A stretch of DNA of 64,000 bases from Pseudomonas fluorescens (GTDB taxonomy: Bacteria > Pseudomonadota > Gammaproteobacteria > Pseudomonadales > Pseudomonadaceae). The stretch is taken from the NCBI RefSeq assembly GCF_902497875.1, contig NZ_CABVHY010000019.1, positions 62,001 to 126,000 on the forward strand. The letters run 5' to 3'. This document shows positions 8,176 through 17,105 of this stretch, in pieces (positions within the stretch are counted from its first letter, which is position 1; each line of letters begins with the position of its first letter). The notes under the pieces were generated by a model. The model was not told the DNA's origin and searched no databases. It saw only the letters and a program-made list of their open reading frames with translations. Position numbers and translations under genes: made by a program.

Positions 8176-9603
8176 TTACAGGGTCAGGAAGCCGTCGTAG
8201 AGCCCATAGGCCGCCACCAGGGCGCCAATGACCACTGCGGCGAAAATCAGCTTCTCGACGTTGGTGAAAACCGGTTTGCCCAGTTCACGCTTGGCCTTGG
8301 CGAACAGGATCGCGCCAGGGGCGTAGAGCAGGGCGGACAGCAGCAGGTATTTGATCCCGCCGGCATACAGCAGCCAGACTGCGTAAATCACCGCAATGGC
8401 GCCGATAAACAGGTCTTTCTTGCGTTCGGCGAGGGCGTTTTCATAGCTTTCACCACGTACCGCCAACAGCAGGGCATAGGCCGCTGACCACAGGTAAGGC
8501 ACCAGGATCATTGAGGTGGCGAGGTAGATCAGCGACAGGTAAGTACTGGCCGAGAAGAGCGTGATGATCAGGAAAATCTGGACCATGGCGTTGGTCAGCC
8601 ACAGGGCGTTGACCGGTACGTGGTTGGCGTTTTCCTTGCGCAGGAATTCCGGCATGGTGTGGTCTTTGGCGGCGGCGAACATGATCTCGGCGCACAACAG
8701 CACCCACGACAGCAGCGCCCCGAGCAGCGAGATGATCAAGCCGACGCTGATCAATGCCGCACCCCAGGGGCCGACCACATGCTCGAGCACGGCGGCCATC
8801 GACGGGTTCTGCAACTTGGCCAGTTCCGGCTGGGTCATGATGCCCAGCGACAACACGTTCACCAGCACCAGGAACAGCAGCACGGTAATGAAGCCGATCA
8901 CGGTCGCCTTGCCGACATCCGAACGCTTCTCGGCACGGGCCGAAAAAATGCTCGCGCCTTCGATGCCGATGAATACCCAGACGGTGACCAGCATCATGTT
9001 GCGCACCTGGTCCATCACGCTGCCCAGGTCGGGATTTTTCAGGCCCCAGATGTCGGCGGTGAAGATGTCCAGCTTGAACGCGAAGATTGCGATCAGCACA
9101 AACAACAGCAGCGGTACGACCTTGGCGACGGTAGTCACCAGGTTGATGAACGCCGCTTCCTTGATCCCGCGCAGCACCAGGAAATGCACGGCCCAGAGCA
9201 GTACCGATGCGCCGATCACCGCGGCCACGGTGTTGCCTTCGCCGAAGATCGGGAAGAAATAACCGAGGGTGCTGAACAGCAGCACGAAGTAGCCGACGTT
9301 ACCGAGCCAGGCACTGATCCAGTAGCCCCAGGCCGACGAGAAGCCCATGTAGTCACCGAATCCGGCCTTGGCGTAGGCGTAGACACCACCGTCAAGATCA
9401 GGTTTGCGATTGGCCAGGGTCTGGAACACAAACGCCAGGGTCAACATGCCCACGGCAGTGATGGCCCAGCCAATCAGGACGGCACCCACATCGGCACTGG
9501 CCGCCATGTTTTGCGGCAGTGAAAAGATCCCGCCACCAATCATCGAACCGACTACTAGAGCGACTAATGCGCCCAGTCGTAGTTTTCCAGGTGATTCAGA
9601 CAT
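8176..9603 (-). CDS. arcD: Arginine/ornithine antiporter
   Basis: This is an inner-membrane APC-superfamily exchanger of 475 residues with about 12 hydrophobic segments. It imports arginine and exports ornithine for the deiminase pathway. The N-terminal signature GSMIGGGIFSLPQNMA is intact. It is the first gene of arcDABC. A divergent gene of the same length and clearly similar sequence starts at 10052. An Anr-like box at 9665-9678 lies in the right place to activate this operon under low oxygen. Confidence 0.95.
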   Translation of the reverse strand: MSESPGKLRLGALVALVVGSMIGGGIFSLPQNMAASADVGAVLIGWAITAVGMLTLAFVFQTLANRKPDLDGGVYAYAKAGFGDYMGFSSAWGYWISAWLGNVGYFVLLFSTLGYFFPIFGEGNTVAAVIGASVLLWAVHFLVLRGIKEAAFINLVTTVAKVVPLLLFVLIAIFAFKLDIFTADIWGLKNPDLGSVMDQVRNMMLVTVWVFIGIEGASIFSARAEKRSDVGKATVIGFITVLLFLVLVNVLSLGIMTQPELAKLQNPSMAAVLEHVVGPWGAALISVGLIISLLGALLSWVLLCAEIMFAAAKDHTMPEFLRKENANHVPVNALWLTNAMVQIFLIITLFSASTYLSLIYLATSMILVPYLWSAAYALLLAVRGESYENALAERKKDLFIGAIAVIYAVWLLYAGGIKYLLLSALLYAPGAILFAKAKRELGKPVFTNVEKLIFAAVVIGALVAAYGLYDGFLTL

Positions 9604-9664
9604 TGCATAACTCCAGTGCAGGAGAAGAGAGACAACAGGGTAAATCTACGTGCTATTCAAACAA

Positions 9665-9678
9665 CTGACTTAGATCAG
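9665..9678 (-). promoter_or_regulatory. Candidate Anr/FNR box upstream of arcD
   Basis: The site reads CTGAT, four bases, GTCAG on the minus strand, near the TTGAT-N4-ATCAA consensus. Its centre is about 68 nt from the arcD ATG. A TAGATT -10-like hexamer near 9640 fits a start near 9630, so the box would sit at about -41.5. Anr control of arcDABC is established in P. aeruginosa; it is inferred here. Confidence 0.55.
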
Positions 9679-10051
9679 TGAATTAGCACATTCCATTATT
9701 AATGAAAGGCTTAGGAGTGTTTCAGGAAGATGACAAGGCCTTCCTGAAGAAGCCCTTTCCAGAGGGCTTGCTTAGGCTCGGCAGGAATGGATCCTATTCC
9801 TGTGAACATTGAAATTAGTCCGTTTTGGCCAATGTGCAAATTTTTGGCGGCGGATTTCAGTGAGCGATTGATTTATTAGGAGTCGCACACAAAACTGCAG
9901 TGCGAGGGGGCGCCACTCTATAGAATCACACGTTATAAAATGCCCGTGGATGTTGGCGTTATCTAATAAACGTTATTAACCTGTCGATAGGCAGTTGGGT
10001 GATCGTTTTCAAGTGTTGCTAATTAGAACGAACGTGAACGAAGAGGTAAGG

Positions 10052-11479
10052 ATGTCCCAACAGACGCAAAAGCTTCGACTCAGCGCGTTGATCGCGCTGG
10101 TAGTGGGCTCGATGATCGGTGGCGGAATTTTTTCATTGCCGCAGAACATGGCCGCGCGGGCGGATGCCGGTGCGGTGCTGATTGGCTGGGCTATTACTGC
10201 AGTGGGGATGTTGACCCTGGCCTTCGTCTTCCAGACCCTGGCCAACCGCAAACCCGAACTGGATTCCGGGGTGTATGCCTACGCCAAGGCCGGGTTCGGC
10301 GACTACATGGGCTTCTCGTCGGCCTGGGGCTACTGGATCAGTGCCTGGCTCGGCAACGTCGGCTACTTCGTGCTGCTGTTCAGTACGCTGGGTTATTTTT
10401 TTCCGATTTTCGGCCAGGGCAATACGCCGATTGCCATCGGTTGCGCATCGGTGCTGCTCTGGGCCGTGCATTTCCTGGTGCTGCGCGGGATCAAGGAAGC
10501 GGCGTTCATCAATCAGTTGACCACTATCGCCAAGGTGGTGCCGCTGGTGATGTTTATCGTGATTGCCGGCGTGGCGTTCAAGGCTGACATTTTCACCCGG
10601 GATGTATGGGGAGAAAGCAACCCGAATTTCGGCAGCGTGATGGACCAGGTGCGCAACATGATGCTGGTCACGGTGTTTGTGTTCATCGGCATTGAAGGCG
10701 CCAGTGTCTACTCGGCAAGGGCCGAGAAACGTGCGGATGTCGGCCGGGCCACGGTCATTGGTTTTCTCGGGGTGCTGGCCTTGCTGGTGCTGGTCAATGT
10801 GTTGTCGCTGGGGATCATGAACCAGCCGGAACTGGCCAGCTTGCACAACCCGTCGCTGGCCGCCGTGCTGGAACATATCGTCGGCCCTTGGGGCGCAGTG
10901 TTGATCAGTATCGGCCTGGCGATTTCCTTGCTCGGTGCCTTGTTGTCCTGGGCGTTGCTGTGCGCCGAGATTCTGTTCGCCACGGCTCGGGACAAGACCA
11001 TGCCGGCGTTCCTGAAAAAGGAAAACGCCAACCACGTGCCAGTAAACGCGTTGTGGCTGACCAACGGGATGATCCAGATTTTCCTGCTCATCACGCTGTT
11101 CTCTGCCGGCACTTACACCAGCCTGATCTACCTCGCTTCTTCGATGATCCTGGTGCCGTATCTGTGGTCCGCGGCCTATGCGGTGCTGTTGAGCGGACGC
11201 GGCGAGACTTACGAAGAAGCCACCGCTGAGCGGATGAAAGACCTGTTCATCGGCGCCATTGCCCTGTGTTATGCGATCTGGTTGTTGTATGCCGGCGGGG
11301 TGAAATACCTGTTGCTGTCGGCGCTGCTCTATGCACCCGGAGTGATTCTGTTCGCCAAGGCCAAACGTGAACAGGGTGAGCCATTGTTCACCCCTATCGA
11401 GAAAGGGATTTTTGTCTGTGTTATCGCCGGGGCATTGCTGGCGGCTTATGGGTTGTACAGCGGCGTGCTTTCGCTGTGA
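10052..11479 (+). CDS. Second arginine/ornithine antiporter (ArcD paralogue)
   Basis: This 475-residue APC-family exchanger is collinear with ArcD at 8176-9603 over its whole length. The membrane core is nearly unchanged, and differences are concentrated in loops such as the stretch after IFGQGNT. The start at MSQQTQKLRLSAL follows AGAGGTAAGG; an ATG 19 codons upstream is in frame but lacks homology. It points away from arcDABC across a 448-nt shared regulatory gap. Its stop overlaps the region where alkA begins. Substrate is inferred from the paralogue; a role in aerobic arginine, ornithine or related exchange is possible. Confidence 0.85.
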   Translation: MSQQTQKLRLSALIALVVGSMIGGGIFSLPQNMAARADAGAVLIGWAITAVGMLTLAFVFQTLANRKPELDSGVYAYAKAGFGDYMGFSSAWGYWISAWLGNVGYFVLLFSTLGYFFPIFGQGNTPIAIGCASVLLWAVHFLVLRGIKEAAFINQLTTIAKVVPLVMFIVIAGVAFKADIFTRDVWGESNPNFGSVMDQVRNMMLVTVFVFIGIEGASVYSARAEKRADVGRATVIGFLGVLALLVLVNVLSLGIMNQPELASLHNPSLAAVLEHIVGPWGAVLISIGLAISLLGALLSWALLCAEILFATARDKTMPAFLKKENANHVPVNALWLTNGMIQIFLLITLFSAGTYTSLIYLASSMILVPYLWSAAYAVLLSGRGETYEEATAERMKDLFIGAIALCYAIWLLYAGGVKYLLLSALLYAPGVILFAKAKREQGEPLFTPIEKGIFVCVIAGALLAAYGLYSGVLSL

Positions 11480-11511
11480 TCGAGCGTGATCGTGGCGGTG
11501 CAGAAGAGGTG

Positions 11512-12402
11512 ATGCTATTGCTGCCTTACCGGCCACCGTATGACTGGCCGGCGATGCTGGGGTTCTTGTCGGCGCGGGCGATTGTCGGGTTGGAAGCGGT
11601 GGCGGATGGCGTGTATTCACGCGGCTTCAGCCTCAAGGGGGCTCATGGCACGCTGAGTGTGCAGCCCGGGACGGGTGAATCGCTGGCGGTAACGGTGCGC
11701 TTTGCCGATCCGGCTTCAATAGCGCAGATCCTGCTGCGCTTGCAGCGAATGTTCGATCTGGCGGCGGATCCACACATTATCAATCGGCAACTGGCGCTGG
11801 ACCCATTGATGGCCCGGTTGACGGCTACTCGCCCAGGCCTGCGGGTGCCCGGCACCTGGGATGGTTTCGAGCTGGCGACCCGTGCGGTGTTGGGGCAGCA
11901 GATCACAGTGGGCGCGGCCATAAGACTGGCGGGCAAGTTGGTTGCACAGTATGGCGAGCCGTTGCGTGCAGCGGATCCTCAACTGCCGGGATTGACCCAT
12001 GTCTTTCCTGAAGCGGCGGTATTGGCCAAGGTTGATCTGGCCACGCTGGGCATGCCCAAAAGCCGTGGCAGGACGTTGTCCGGGGTTGCGCAAGCGCTGC
12101 TGGATGACCCCTTGTTGTTCGAGCCGAAAGCGAATCTGAATGAAGGCGTGACGCGGTTGCTGGAACTGCACGGCATTGGTGACTGGACGGCGCAGTACAT
12201 TGCCATCCGCCAGATGCGTGAGGTGGATGCGTTTCCTTCAGGGGATGTGGGGTTGATCAATGCCCTGGCTGCACTGGAAGGCGGGCCGATCACTGCCCGC
12301 CAGTTGCTGCACAGAGCCGAAGCCTGGCGGCCTTGGCGGGCATATGCGGCGCAGCAGCTTTGGACGTCGTTGAATGGCTCCAGGATAGGTGCGGACCGTT
12401 GA
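11512..12402 (+). CDS. alkA: DNA-3-methyladenine glycosylase II
   Basis: AlkA removes alkylated bases in base-excision repair. The N-terminal AlkA domain (LLLPYRPPYDWPAMLGFL) is followed by a helix-hairpin-helix-GPD domain with LELHGIGDWTAQYIAIR and the catalytic aspartate in FPSGDVGL. Starting at 11512 gives 296 residues, close to the family. A GTG at 11476, overlapping the arcD-paralogue stop, would add 12 unmatched residues. It is likely translated from the same transcript as the upstream transporter. Confidence 0.9.
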   Translation: MLLLPYRPPYDWPAMLGFLSARAIVGLEAVADGVYSRGFSLKGAHGTLSVQPGTGESLAVTVRFADPASIAQILLRLQRMFDLAADPHIINRQLALDPLMARLTATRPGLRVPGTWDGFELATRAVLGQQITVGAAIRLAGKLVAQYGEPLRAADPQLPGLTHVFPEAAVLAKVDLATLGMPKSRGRTLSGVAQALLDDPLLFEPKANLNEGVTRLLELHGIGDWTAQYIAIRQMREVDAFPSGDVGLINALAALEGGPITARQLLHRAEAWRPWRAYAAQQLWTSLNGSRIGADR

Positions 12403-12535
12403 GCCGTCTTCGCGGGCAAGCGCCAATGCCCGTCAGTCAAGAAAATTTGTGGCTTCGCACATTCTCCCGTAGCAGGGCAAGCCCGCTCACACAGGTTCTG
12501 TGAACGATCACACATGTATGTGCTGCCACCTACCT

Positions 12536-12562
12536 TGTGGGAGCGAGCTTGCTCGCGATAGC
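12536..12562. repeat. Single REP element
   Basis: One arm of the common REP family (TGTGGGAGCGAGCTTGCTCG) lies between the convergent alkA and CoA-transferase genes. No inverted partner is visible within 150 nt. Confidence 0.75.
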
Positions 12563-12572
12563 TATTTGCAAC

Positions 12573-13925
12573 TCACCACCACTGCGCCCGATGCGAACCC
12601 AATTCTCCGGCTGGAATCGTCCATTGCAGTGGCGTGCCGGTGATTTTCAGTGGAACCTGCAAGCGATGGGCCGGCCCCCAGGATGTCTGCTCGACCAGCA
12701 TGCCCTGATCCTCCGAATCTTCAGCCCGCAAAGGCTCCTGCACACCGGCCTGACCATGCTCGACCAACAGCTTCGCGGTCCGAGCCAACGACAGACGCGC
12801 CGAACTCCCATGGCCTTGGCTCAAGCGCTCCGTCAGCGCCCGAATCGCACTGGCGGCCATCAAGTAGCCGGTGCCATGGTCCAGGGCCTGGACCGGCAGT
12901 GGCGTGGGTGTGTCGGTTTTTTTCCAGTGCATGCCGGCATCGGCGATGCCGCTGCTCATCTGCACCAGGCTATCGAAGCCCCGGCGATTCTGCCACGGGC
13001 CGCTCCAGCCGTAGGCGTTGAGACAGACATCGATCAATCCCGGAGCGATGTTCTGTCGTTCATTCTGTCCGTAACCGAGACGCTCCAGCGCGTCGGCCCG
13101 ATAGCCATGAAGCAGCATATCGGCGTCTTTAAGCAGTGCTTCAAACACGGCGCGATCAGCAGGGTCATGCAGGTTCAGCCGGGTGCAGCGTTTGCCCAAC
13201 GTGACTTCGGGGATCACACCCGGCTCGCTCCAGTCTGGCGGATCGATGCGCAGCACTTCGGCGCCGAGCCCGGCGAGGAAGCGACTGGCAATCGGGCCGG
13301 CGAGCACTCGGGTCAAATCCAGTACCTTGATTCCAGCCAGCGGTTGCGCCACCGAGCCCTGCCATGGCTTCTTACTCTCGCTGGCGTTGGCGGCGAAATG
13401 CATCAGCGGTTCGGCGTTGACCGCCATCCCCTGGGGATGGGTTTGCCATTGTTCCCACGAACGCATTTCAGCCGCGCAACCGCCGGCGTCGATGATCGCC
13501 TGTTCCAGATCACTCTTGGCCCATTGCTCCACCTTGGTTGCCATCGCCCCGCGGTCGGCACACTGGCCGAGTACCGTTTCTGCAGCGGCGCGGTGATGAG
13601 GCGCGTTGGTGTGCAGGCGGATCCAGCCGTCTTTCGTCGCGTAGTCGCCGGCTACCGCATCCCACATCGGCGGCACGCTCCAGCCTTGGGGGCGGATCGA
13701 AGTGGCGAACCAGAGGGATGCCAGTCGCCGGTCGACTTCAAGGCTGGGCAAACGGCCGGTCTGCTGGTGCAAGAGCTCGCTGACGGCCTGGCCGGCGGCG
13801 GCGATGCTGGCGCTGGCCAGATCGGTGACGGCAAAGGCCGAGGGCAGGGCGCCGCTGGAGGTGAATTGAATCGGGGTGTGGGGCAAGCCGAGTGCGGCTT
13901 GAATGGACGTCAGAAAATCGGTCAT
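12573..13925 (-). CDS. CaiB/BaiF (class III) CoA-transferase family protein
   Basis: This roughly 450-residue family III CoA-transferase-like protein carries the core GIKVLDLTRVLAGPIASRFLAGLGAEVLRID, described here by its key VLDLTRVLAGP part, and a second region GFDSLVQMSSGIA. The N-terminal ~190 residues look like a diverged duplicate of the fold. The usual catalytic aspartate context is not obvious to me, so activity and substrate are open. The start at MTDFLTSIQAALGL is preferred over an ATG 12 codons upstream. It converges on alkA and shows no pathway neighbours. Confidence 0.82.
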   Translation of the reverse strand: MTDFLTSIQAALGLPHTPIQFTSSGALPSAFAVTDLASASIAAAGQAVSELLHQQTGRLPSLEVDRRLASLWFATSIRPQGWSVPPMWDAVAGDYATKDGWIRLHTNAPHHRAAAETVLGQCADRGAMATKVEQWAKSDLEQAIIDAGGCAAEMRSWEQWQTHPQGMAVNAEPLMHFAANASESKKPWQGSVAQPLAGIKVLDLTRVLAGPIASRFLAGLGAEVLRIDPPDWSEPGVIPEVTLGKRCTRLNLHDPADRAVFEALLKDADMLLHGYRADALERLGYGQNERQNIAPGLIDVCLNAYGWSGPWQNRRGFDSLVQMSSGIADAGMHWKKTDTPTPLPVQALDHGTGYLMAASAIRALTERLSQGHGSSARLSLARTAKLLVEHGQAGVQEPLRAEDSEDQGMLVEQTSWGPAHRLQVPLKITGTPLQWTIPAGELGSHRAQWW

Positions 13926-14003
13926 CGAAGGCCCTCCGGGAGAGAGGGGATCATAGATCAAAACCGTGGGAGCGGGCTCCCACGGGTATCAATCCCCGCT
14001 GGG

Positions 14004-16142
14004 TCAAACCCGAAACTGATCCATTAATTTCATTTGTTGAGTCGCCAGGGCATTCAACTGGCTGCTGATCTGCGCTGATTCGGTGGCCTGTTCGGTCAGG
14101 GTTTCGGTCACGCTGCGGATCGCCGAGACGTTGCGGTTGACCTCTTCGGCCACGGCGCTTTGCTGCTCGGCGGCGCTGGCGATTTGCAGGTTCATGTCGC
14201 TGATCACCGTTACCGCATCGCTGATCTTGCCCAGCGCCTGCACCGCTTGCTGGATTTGCCCAGCGTTACTGTGAGCCTGGGTCTGGCTCGAATGCATGGT
14301 CGCGACCACGCCGCGGGTGCCGGTTTGAATACGTTCGATCACCAGGCGGATTTCTTCCACCGAGTCCTGGGTACGTTTGGCCAGGTTGCGCACTTCGTCG
14401 GCGACCACGGCGAAACCACGACCGCTTTCCCCGGCGCGCGCCGCTTCGATCGCCGCGTTGAGCGCCAGCAGGTTGGTTTGTTCGGCGATGCTGCGGATCA
14501 CTTCCAGCACCGAGCCTATCTGCTCGCTGTTGACCGCCAGTGCTTCGACTTCCTTCACCGCTTTACTGACTTCCTCAGCCAGTAGATTGATGTCGCGAGT
14601 ACTGCGCTCGATGATCGACATCCCGTCCCTGGCCGATTGATCGGCACCTTTGGCCGCGTTGGCGGCATTCGAGGCACTGTTGGCGACATCGTGGGCAGTG
14701 GCGCTCATTTCGTTGGAGGCGGTGGCGACCTGATCGATTTCGCGGAACTGCAGTTGCATGCCTTCGCTGGTCCGGCGAGCGATTTCCGAGGAGTGATCGG
14801 CGGTGCCGCGGGCTTCGGTGATGCTGTGCTTGATCTGCGTGATGGTCGGTTGCAGCTTGTCGAGGAAGCGGTTGAACCAGCTGACCAGTTCGCCCAGTTC
14901 ATCCTTTTTGCTGTACTGCAGGCGTTGGGTCAGGTCGCCGTCGCCGCTGGCAATGGCCTTGAGCATTTGCGCGACGCTGTTGATCGGCCGGGTGACACCC
15001 GATGCGGTAAGCCAGATCAGCAGCAGGCCGAGCAGACCGGCACCGGTGGCCACCAACAGTGTATTGAACGTACCGCTGGCCTGCGCTTCGTCGAGCACGG
15101 CTTGCAGTTTTACCGAGTCGGCGAGCAACACCTGCTGTGGCAAATCGATCACGACGCCCCAGGCCCTGGAGTCGGGGATAGGGCTGACCGGATAGACGGC
15201 GCGGATCAAGTCGCTTTGCTTGAGGACTTTCGGCGTGTTGCCACTCAACAGTTGCAGGACGTCCTTGCCATCTGCGCCGAGGGCTTCGTCGATGCTTTTG
15301 CCGACCTTGCTGGCGTCAGTGCTGTAACCGGCGAGCACGCCGCTGCCGGAGACAATCAGCATGTGCCCGGCGCCGTCGAACAGCTCGCGCTGGGAATCGT
15401 TGGCGGCGGCTTGCAGCGAGTCGAGGGCGATATCCACGCCGACCACGCCGATGACCTTGCCATTGACCAACAAGGGCACGGAAATGGTGGTCATCAGCAT
15501 TTCTTTGCCGCCGACAGTGTCGGCGTACGGATCCAGCAGGCAGGTGCGCTTGCTGTCCCGTGGGCAGGTGTACCAGCTGTTGTACGGGGTGCCGCTGAGG
15601 CTGAGGGTGGTTTTAGTCATGTCGTTTTCGACCATGATCGTGTTTATCCCGGTGCCCCCGGCGCGGCTCCAGTAACTGGCAAAACGCCCGACTTCGTTGG
15701 ATACGCGGGCCGCATCGTTGGCGAATTCGCTGTCCTTGCCGTCGAGGCCGTTGGGTTCAAAGGCCAGCCAGATGCCTAGCACCTTGGTGTTGCGCTCGAA
15801 GGCGGTTTTCAGACTCTGGTTGAGTTCTTCGCGCAATGCCGAAGATTCCAGCGAACGCTTGCCGGCCATGATTCGCAGGTCGTTGATCTGGTCGGCGAGC
15901 GCGGTCACCACCAGCAGGCTTTCACCAAATGTCTTCTGCACCCGTACCGCTTGCTCGGCCGCTTTGGCCTGGAGCAGGTTTTCGACGCTGCCGGTGAGCA
16001 TTTTGCTGCTGGAGGAACTGACGATTTGGTCGTTCTGATTGGCCTGGTAGATGTTCATACCGACGATCAGGCCGACCACGCCGAGCAGGCACAGACCGGA
16101 CAGTAGTACGGTTTTCAGGCGGATGGAGAGAGAGTCGAGCAT
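14004..16142 (-). CDS. Methyl-accepting chemotaxis protein with dCache sensor
   Basis: This is a 712-residue inner-membrane chemoreceptor. One membrane helix near 13-33 and a second near 365-385 (LLGLLLIWLTAS) flank a periplasmic double-Cache domain. That domain contains SYWSRAGG, SWYTCPRD and VIGVVGVDIALDSLQ. A HAMP linker and the cytoplasmic signalling hairpin follow; the conserved tip contains EAARAGESGRGFAVVADEVR. It transmits ligand binding to CheA/CheW. The ligand cannot be read from the sequence. The gene stands alone. Confidence 0.93.
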   Translation of the reverse strand: MLDSLSIRLKTVLLSGLCLLGVVGLIVGMNIYQANQNDQIVSSSSSKMLTGSVENLLQAKAAEQAVRVQKTFGESLLVVTALADQINDLRIMAGKRSLESSALREELNQSLKTAFERNTKVLGIWLAFEPNGLDGKDSEFANDAARVSNEVGRFASYWSRAGGTGINTIMVENDMTKTTLSLSGTPYNSWYTCPRDSKRTCLLDPYADTVGGKEMLMTTISVPLLVNGKVIGVVGVDIALDSLQAAANDSQRELFDGAGHMLIVSGSGVLAGYSTDASKVGKSIDEALGADGKDVLQLLSGNTPKVLKQSDLIRAVYPVSPIPDSRAWGVVIDLPQQVLLADSVKLQAVLDEAQASGTFNTLLVATGAGLLGLLLIWLTASGVTRPINSVAQMLKAIASGDGDLTQRLQYSKKDELGELVSWFNRFLDKLQPTITQIKHSITEARGTADHSSEIARRTSEGMQLQFREIDQVATASNEMSATAHDVANSASNAANAAKGADQSARDGMSIIERSTRDINLLAEEVSKAVKEVEALAVNSEQIGSVLEVIRSIAEQTNLLALNAAIEAARAGESGRGFAVVADEVRNLAKRTQDSVEEIRLVIERIQTGTRGVVATMHSSQTQAHSNAGQIQQAVQALGKISDAVTVISDMNLQIASAAEQQSAVAEEVNRNVSAIRSVTETLTEQATESAQISSQLNALATQQMKLMDQFRV

Positions 16143-16614
16143 GGGGCGATCTCGCTAATGGACAAGGAATGAGCAATGAGTCGGATGACTCGAGTGGCCA
16201 AATCCATTTAGCGCCATCTCCGGTGCATCGGCTCGCAGGGTGCTGGTATGAGCGCCGGCCGACGAACGGCGGGCAGCCTGTCATAAATAATTGACAATAA
16301 TCGAGAGGGAGATATCGCGTTTTTCTGTATTTTACGAGTTTTTGCTCTGCGCTGAGACTGGGTCAGGCTCTGGGGCGGGCGCTTTCGTGAAAGTGGGGTG
16401 TGCATTATTTTTAACGAGTTGGCAGCGATCAGCAGTGCGGACGCCTGGGAATCAGTGACGGTCAGTGATCGAAGGTCGCGGGGGCAGAGAAACTCGCTGA
16501 GCGAGGAAGACGTGGATGAAGCGCAATTGGCTCACAGTAGGACCTGATCCATTTTTCAGCGAGTGACAATGCTTATCATCTGCATAAATGGTCAAGTACT
16601 ACTTCGTGAGAAAA
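16143..16614. other. Intergenic region upstream of the chemoreceptor gene
   Basis: This 472-nt gap holds no convincing coding sequence or repeat. It should contain the chemoreceptor promoter (minus strand) and the 3' end of the mgsA transcript. I saw no FliA-type promoter with correct spacing. Confidence 0.5.
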
Positions 16615-17079
16615 TTATTTACGGCTCATCAGATAAGCCTCGTAATCAGGAATCCGGTACGAGTGCGCCTGATCCATCAGCGGGCTGCTGAGCAGGTAAT
16701 CGGCGCTGCATTCATTGCAGGCCACCGGGATGTTCCAGACCGCCGCGACCCGTAGTAATGCCTTGATGTCCGGGTCGTGGGGCTGTGGCTCGAAGGGGTC
16801 CCAGAAAAACACCAGCAGATCCACCCGCTGCTCGGCGATCCGCGCGCCGAGTTGCTGATCGCCGCCCAACGGGCCGCTGATCATGCTCTCGACGGGCAGC
16901 CCCAGACGTTTGCTCAGCAGCAGGCCGGTGGTGCCGGTGGCGACCAGTTCGTGCCGGGCGAGTTTGTCCTTTTGCCGCTCGGCCCAGTCGAGCAGGAACA
17001 CCTTGCAGTGGTCGTGGGCGACCAGGGCGATGCGCTTGCGCGCCGTCATGGTTTTCTGGGTGAAGCTGATACCGATCAT
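16615..17079 (-). CDS. mgsA: Methylglyoxal synthase
   Basis: MgsA converts dihydroxyacetone phosphate to methylglyoxal and phosphate, a bypass that relieves sugar-phosphate stress. The 154 residues match the family. RIALVAHDHCK, the phosphate-binding TGTTG, the SGPLGGDQQ stretch containing the catalytic aspartate, and FFWDPFEP are all present. Two upstream in-frame ATGs lie inside gap, so the start at MIGISFTQKTM is preferred. It lies 26 nt after gap on the same strand, which fits a link to lower glycolysis. Confidence 0.93.
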   Translation of the reverse strand: MIGISFTQKTMTARKRIALVAHDHCKVFLLDWAERQKDKLARHELVATGTTGLLLSKRLGLPVESMISGPLGGDQQLGARIAEQRVDLLVFFWDPFEPQPHDPDIKALLRVAAVWNIPVACNECSADYLLSSPLMDQAHSYRIPDYEAYLMSRK

Positions 17080-17105
17080 CGGTTGCTGTTCCACAGGGGT
17101 CCGCC

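Noticed and set aside
9999..10012. Second Anr-like box (GTGAT-N4-TTCAA) before the arcD paralogue
   Set aside because: It lies only 40 nt before the ATG, too close for activation at -41.5 with a usable leader.
10133..11620. Antisense open frame of 495 codons over the second arcD
   Set aside because: Low-complexity His/Gln/Arg-rich shadow translation with no family resemblance.
16143..16614. Possible FliA promoter for the chemoreceptor
   Set aside because: A TAAA and a GCGATATC are present, but the spacing is about 12 nt instead of 15 and the match is weak.
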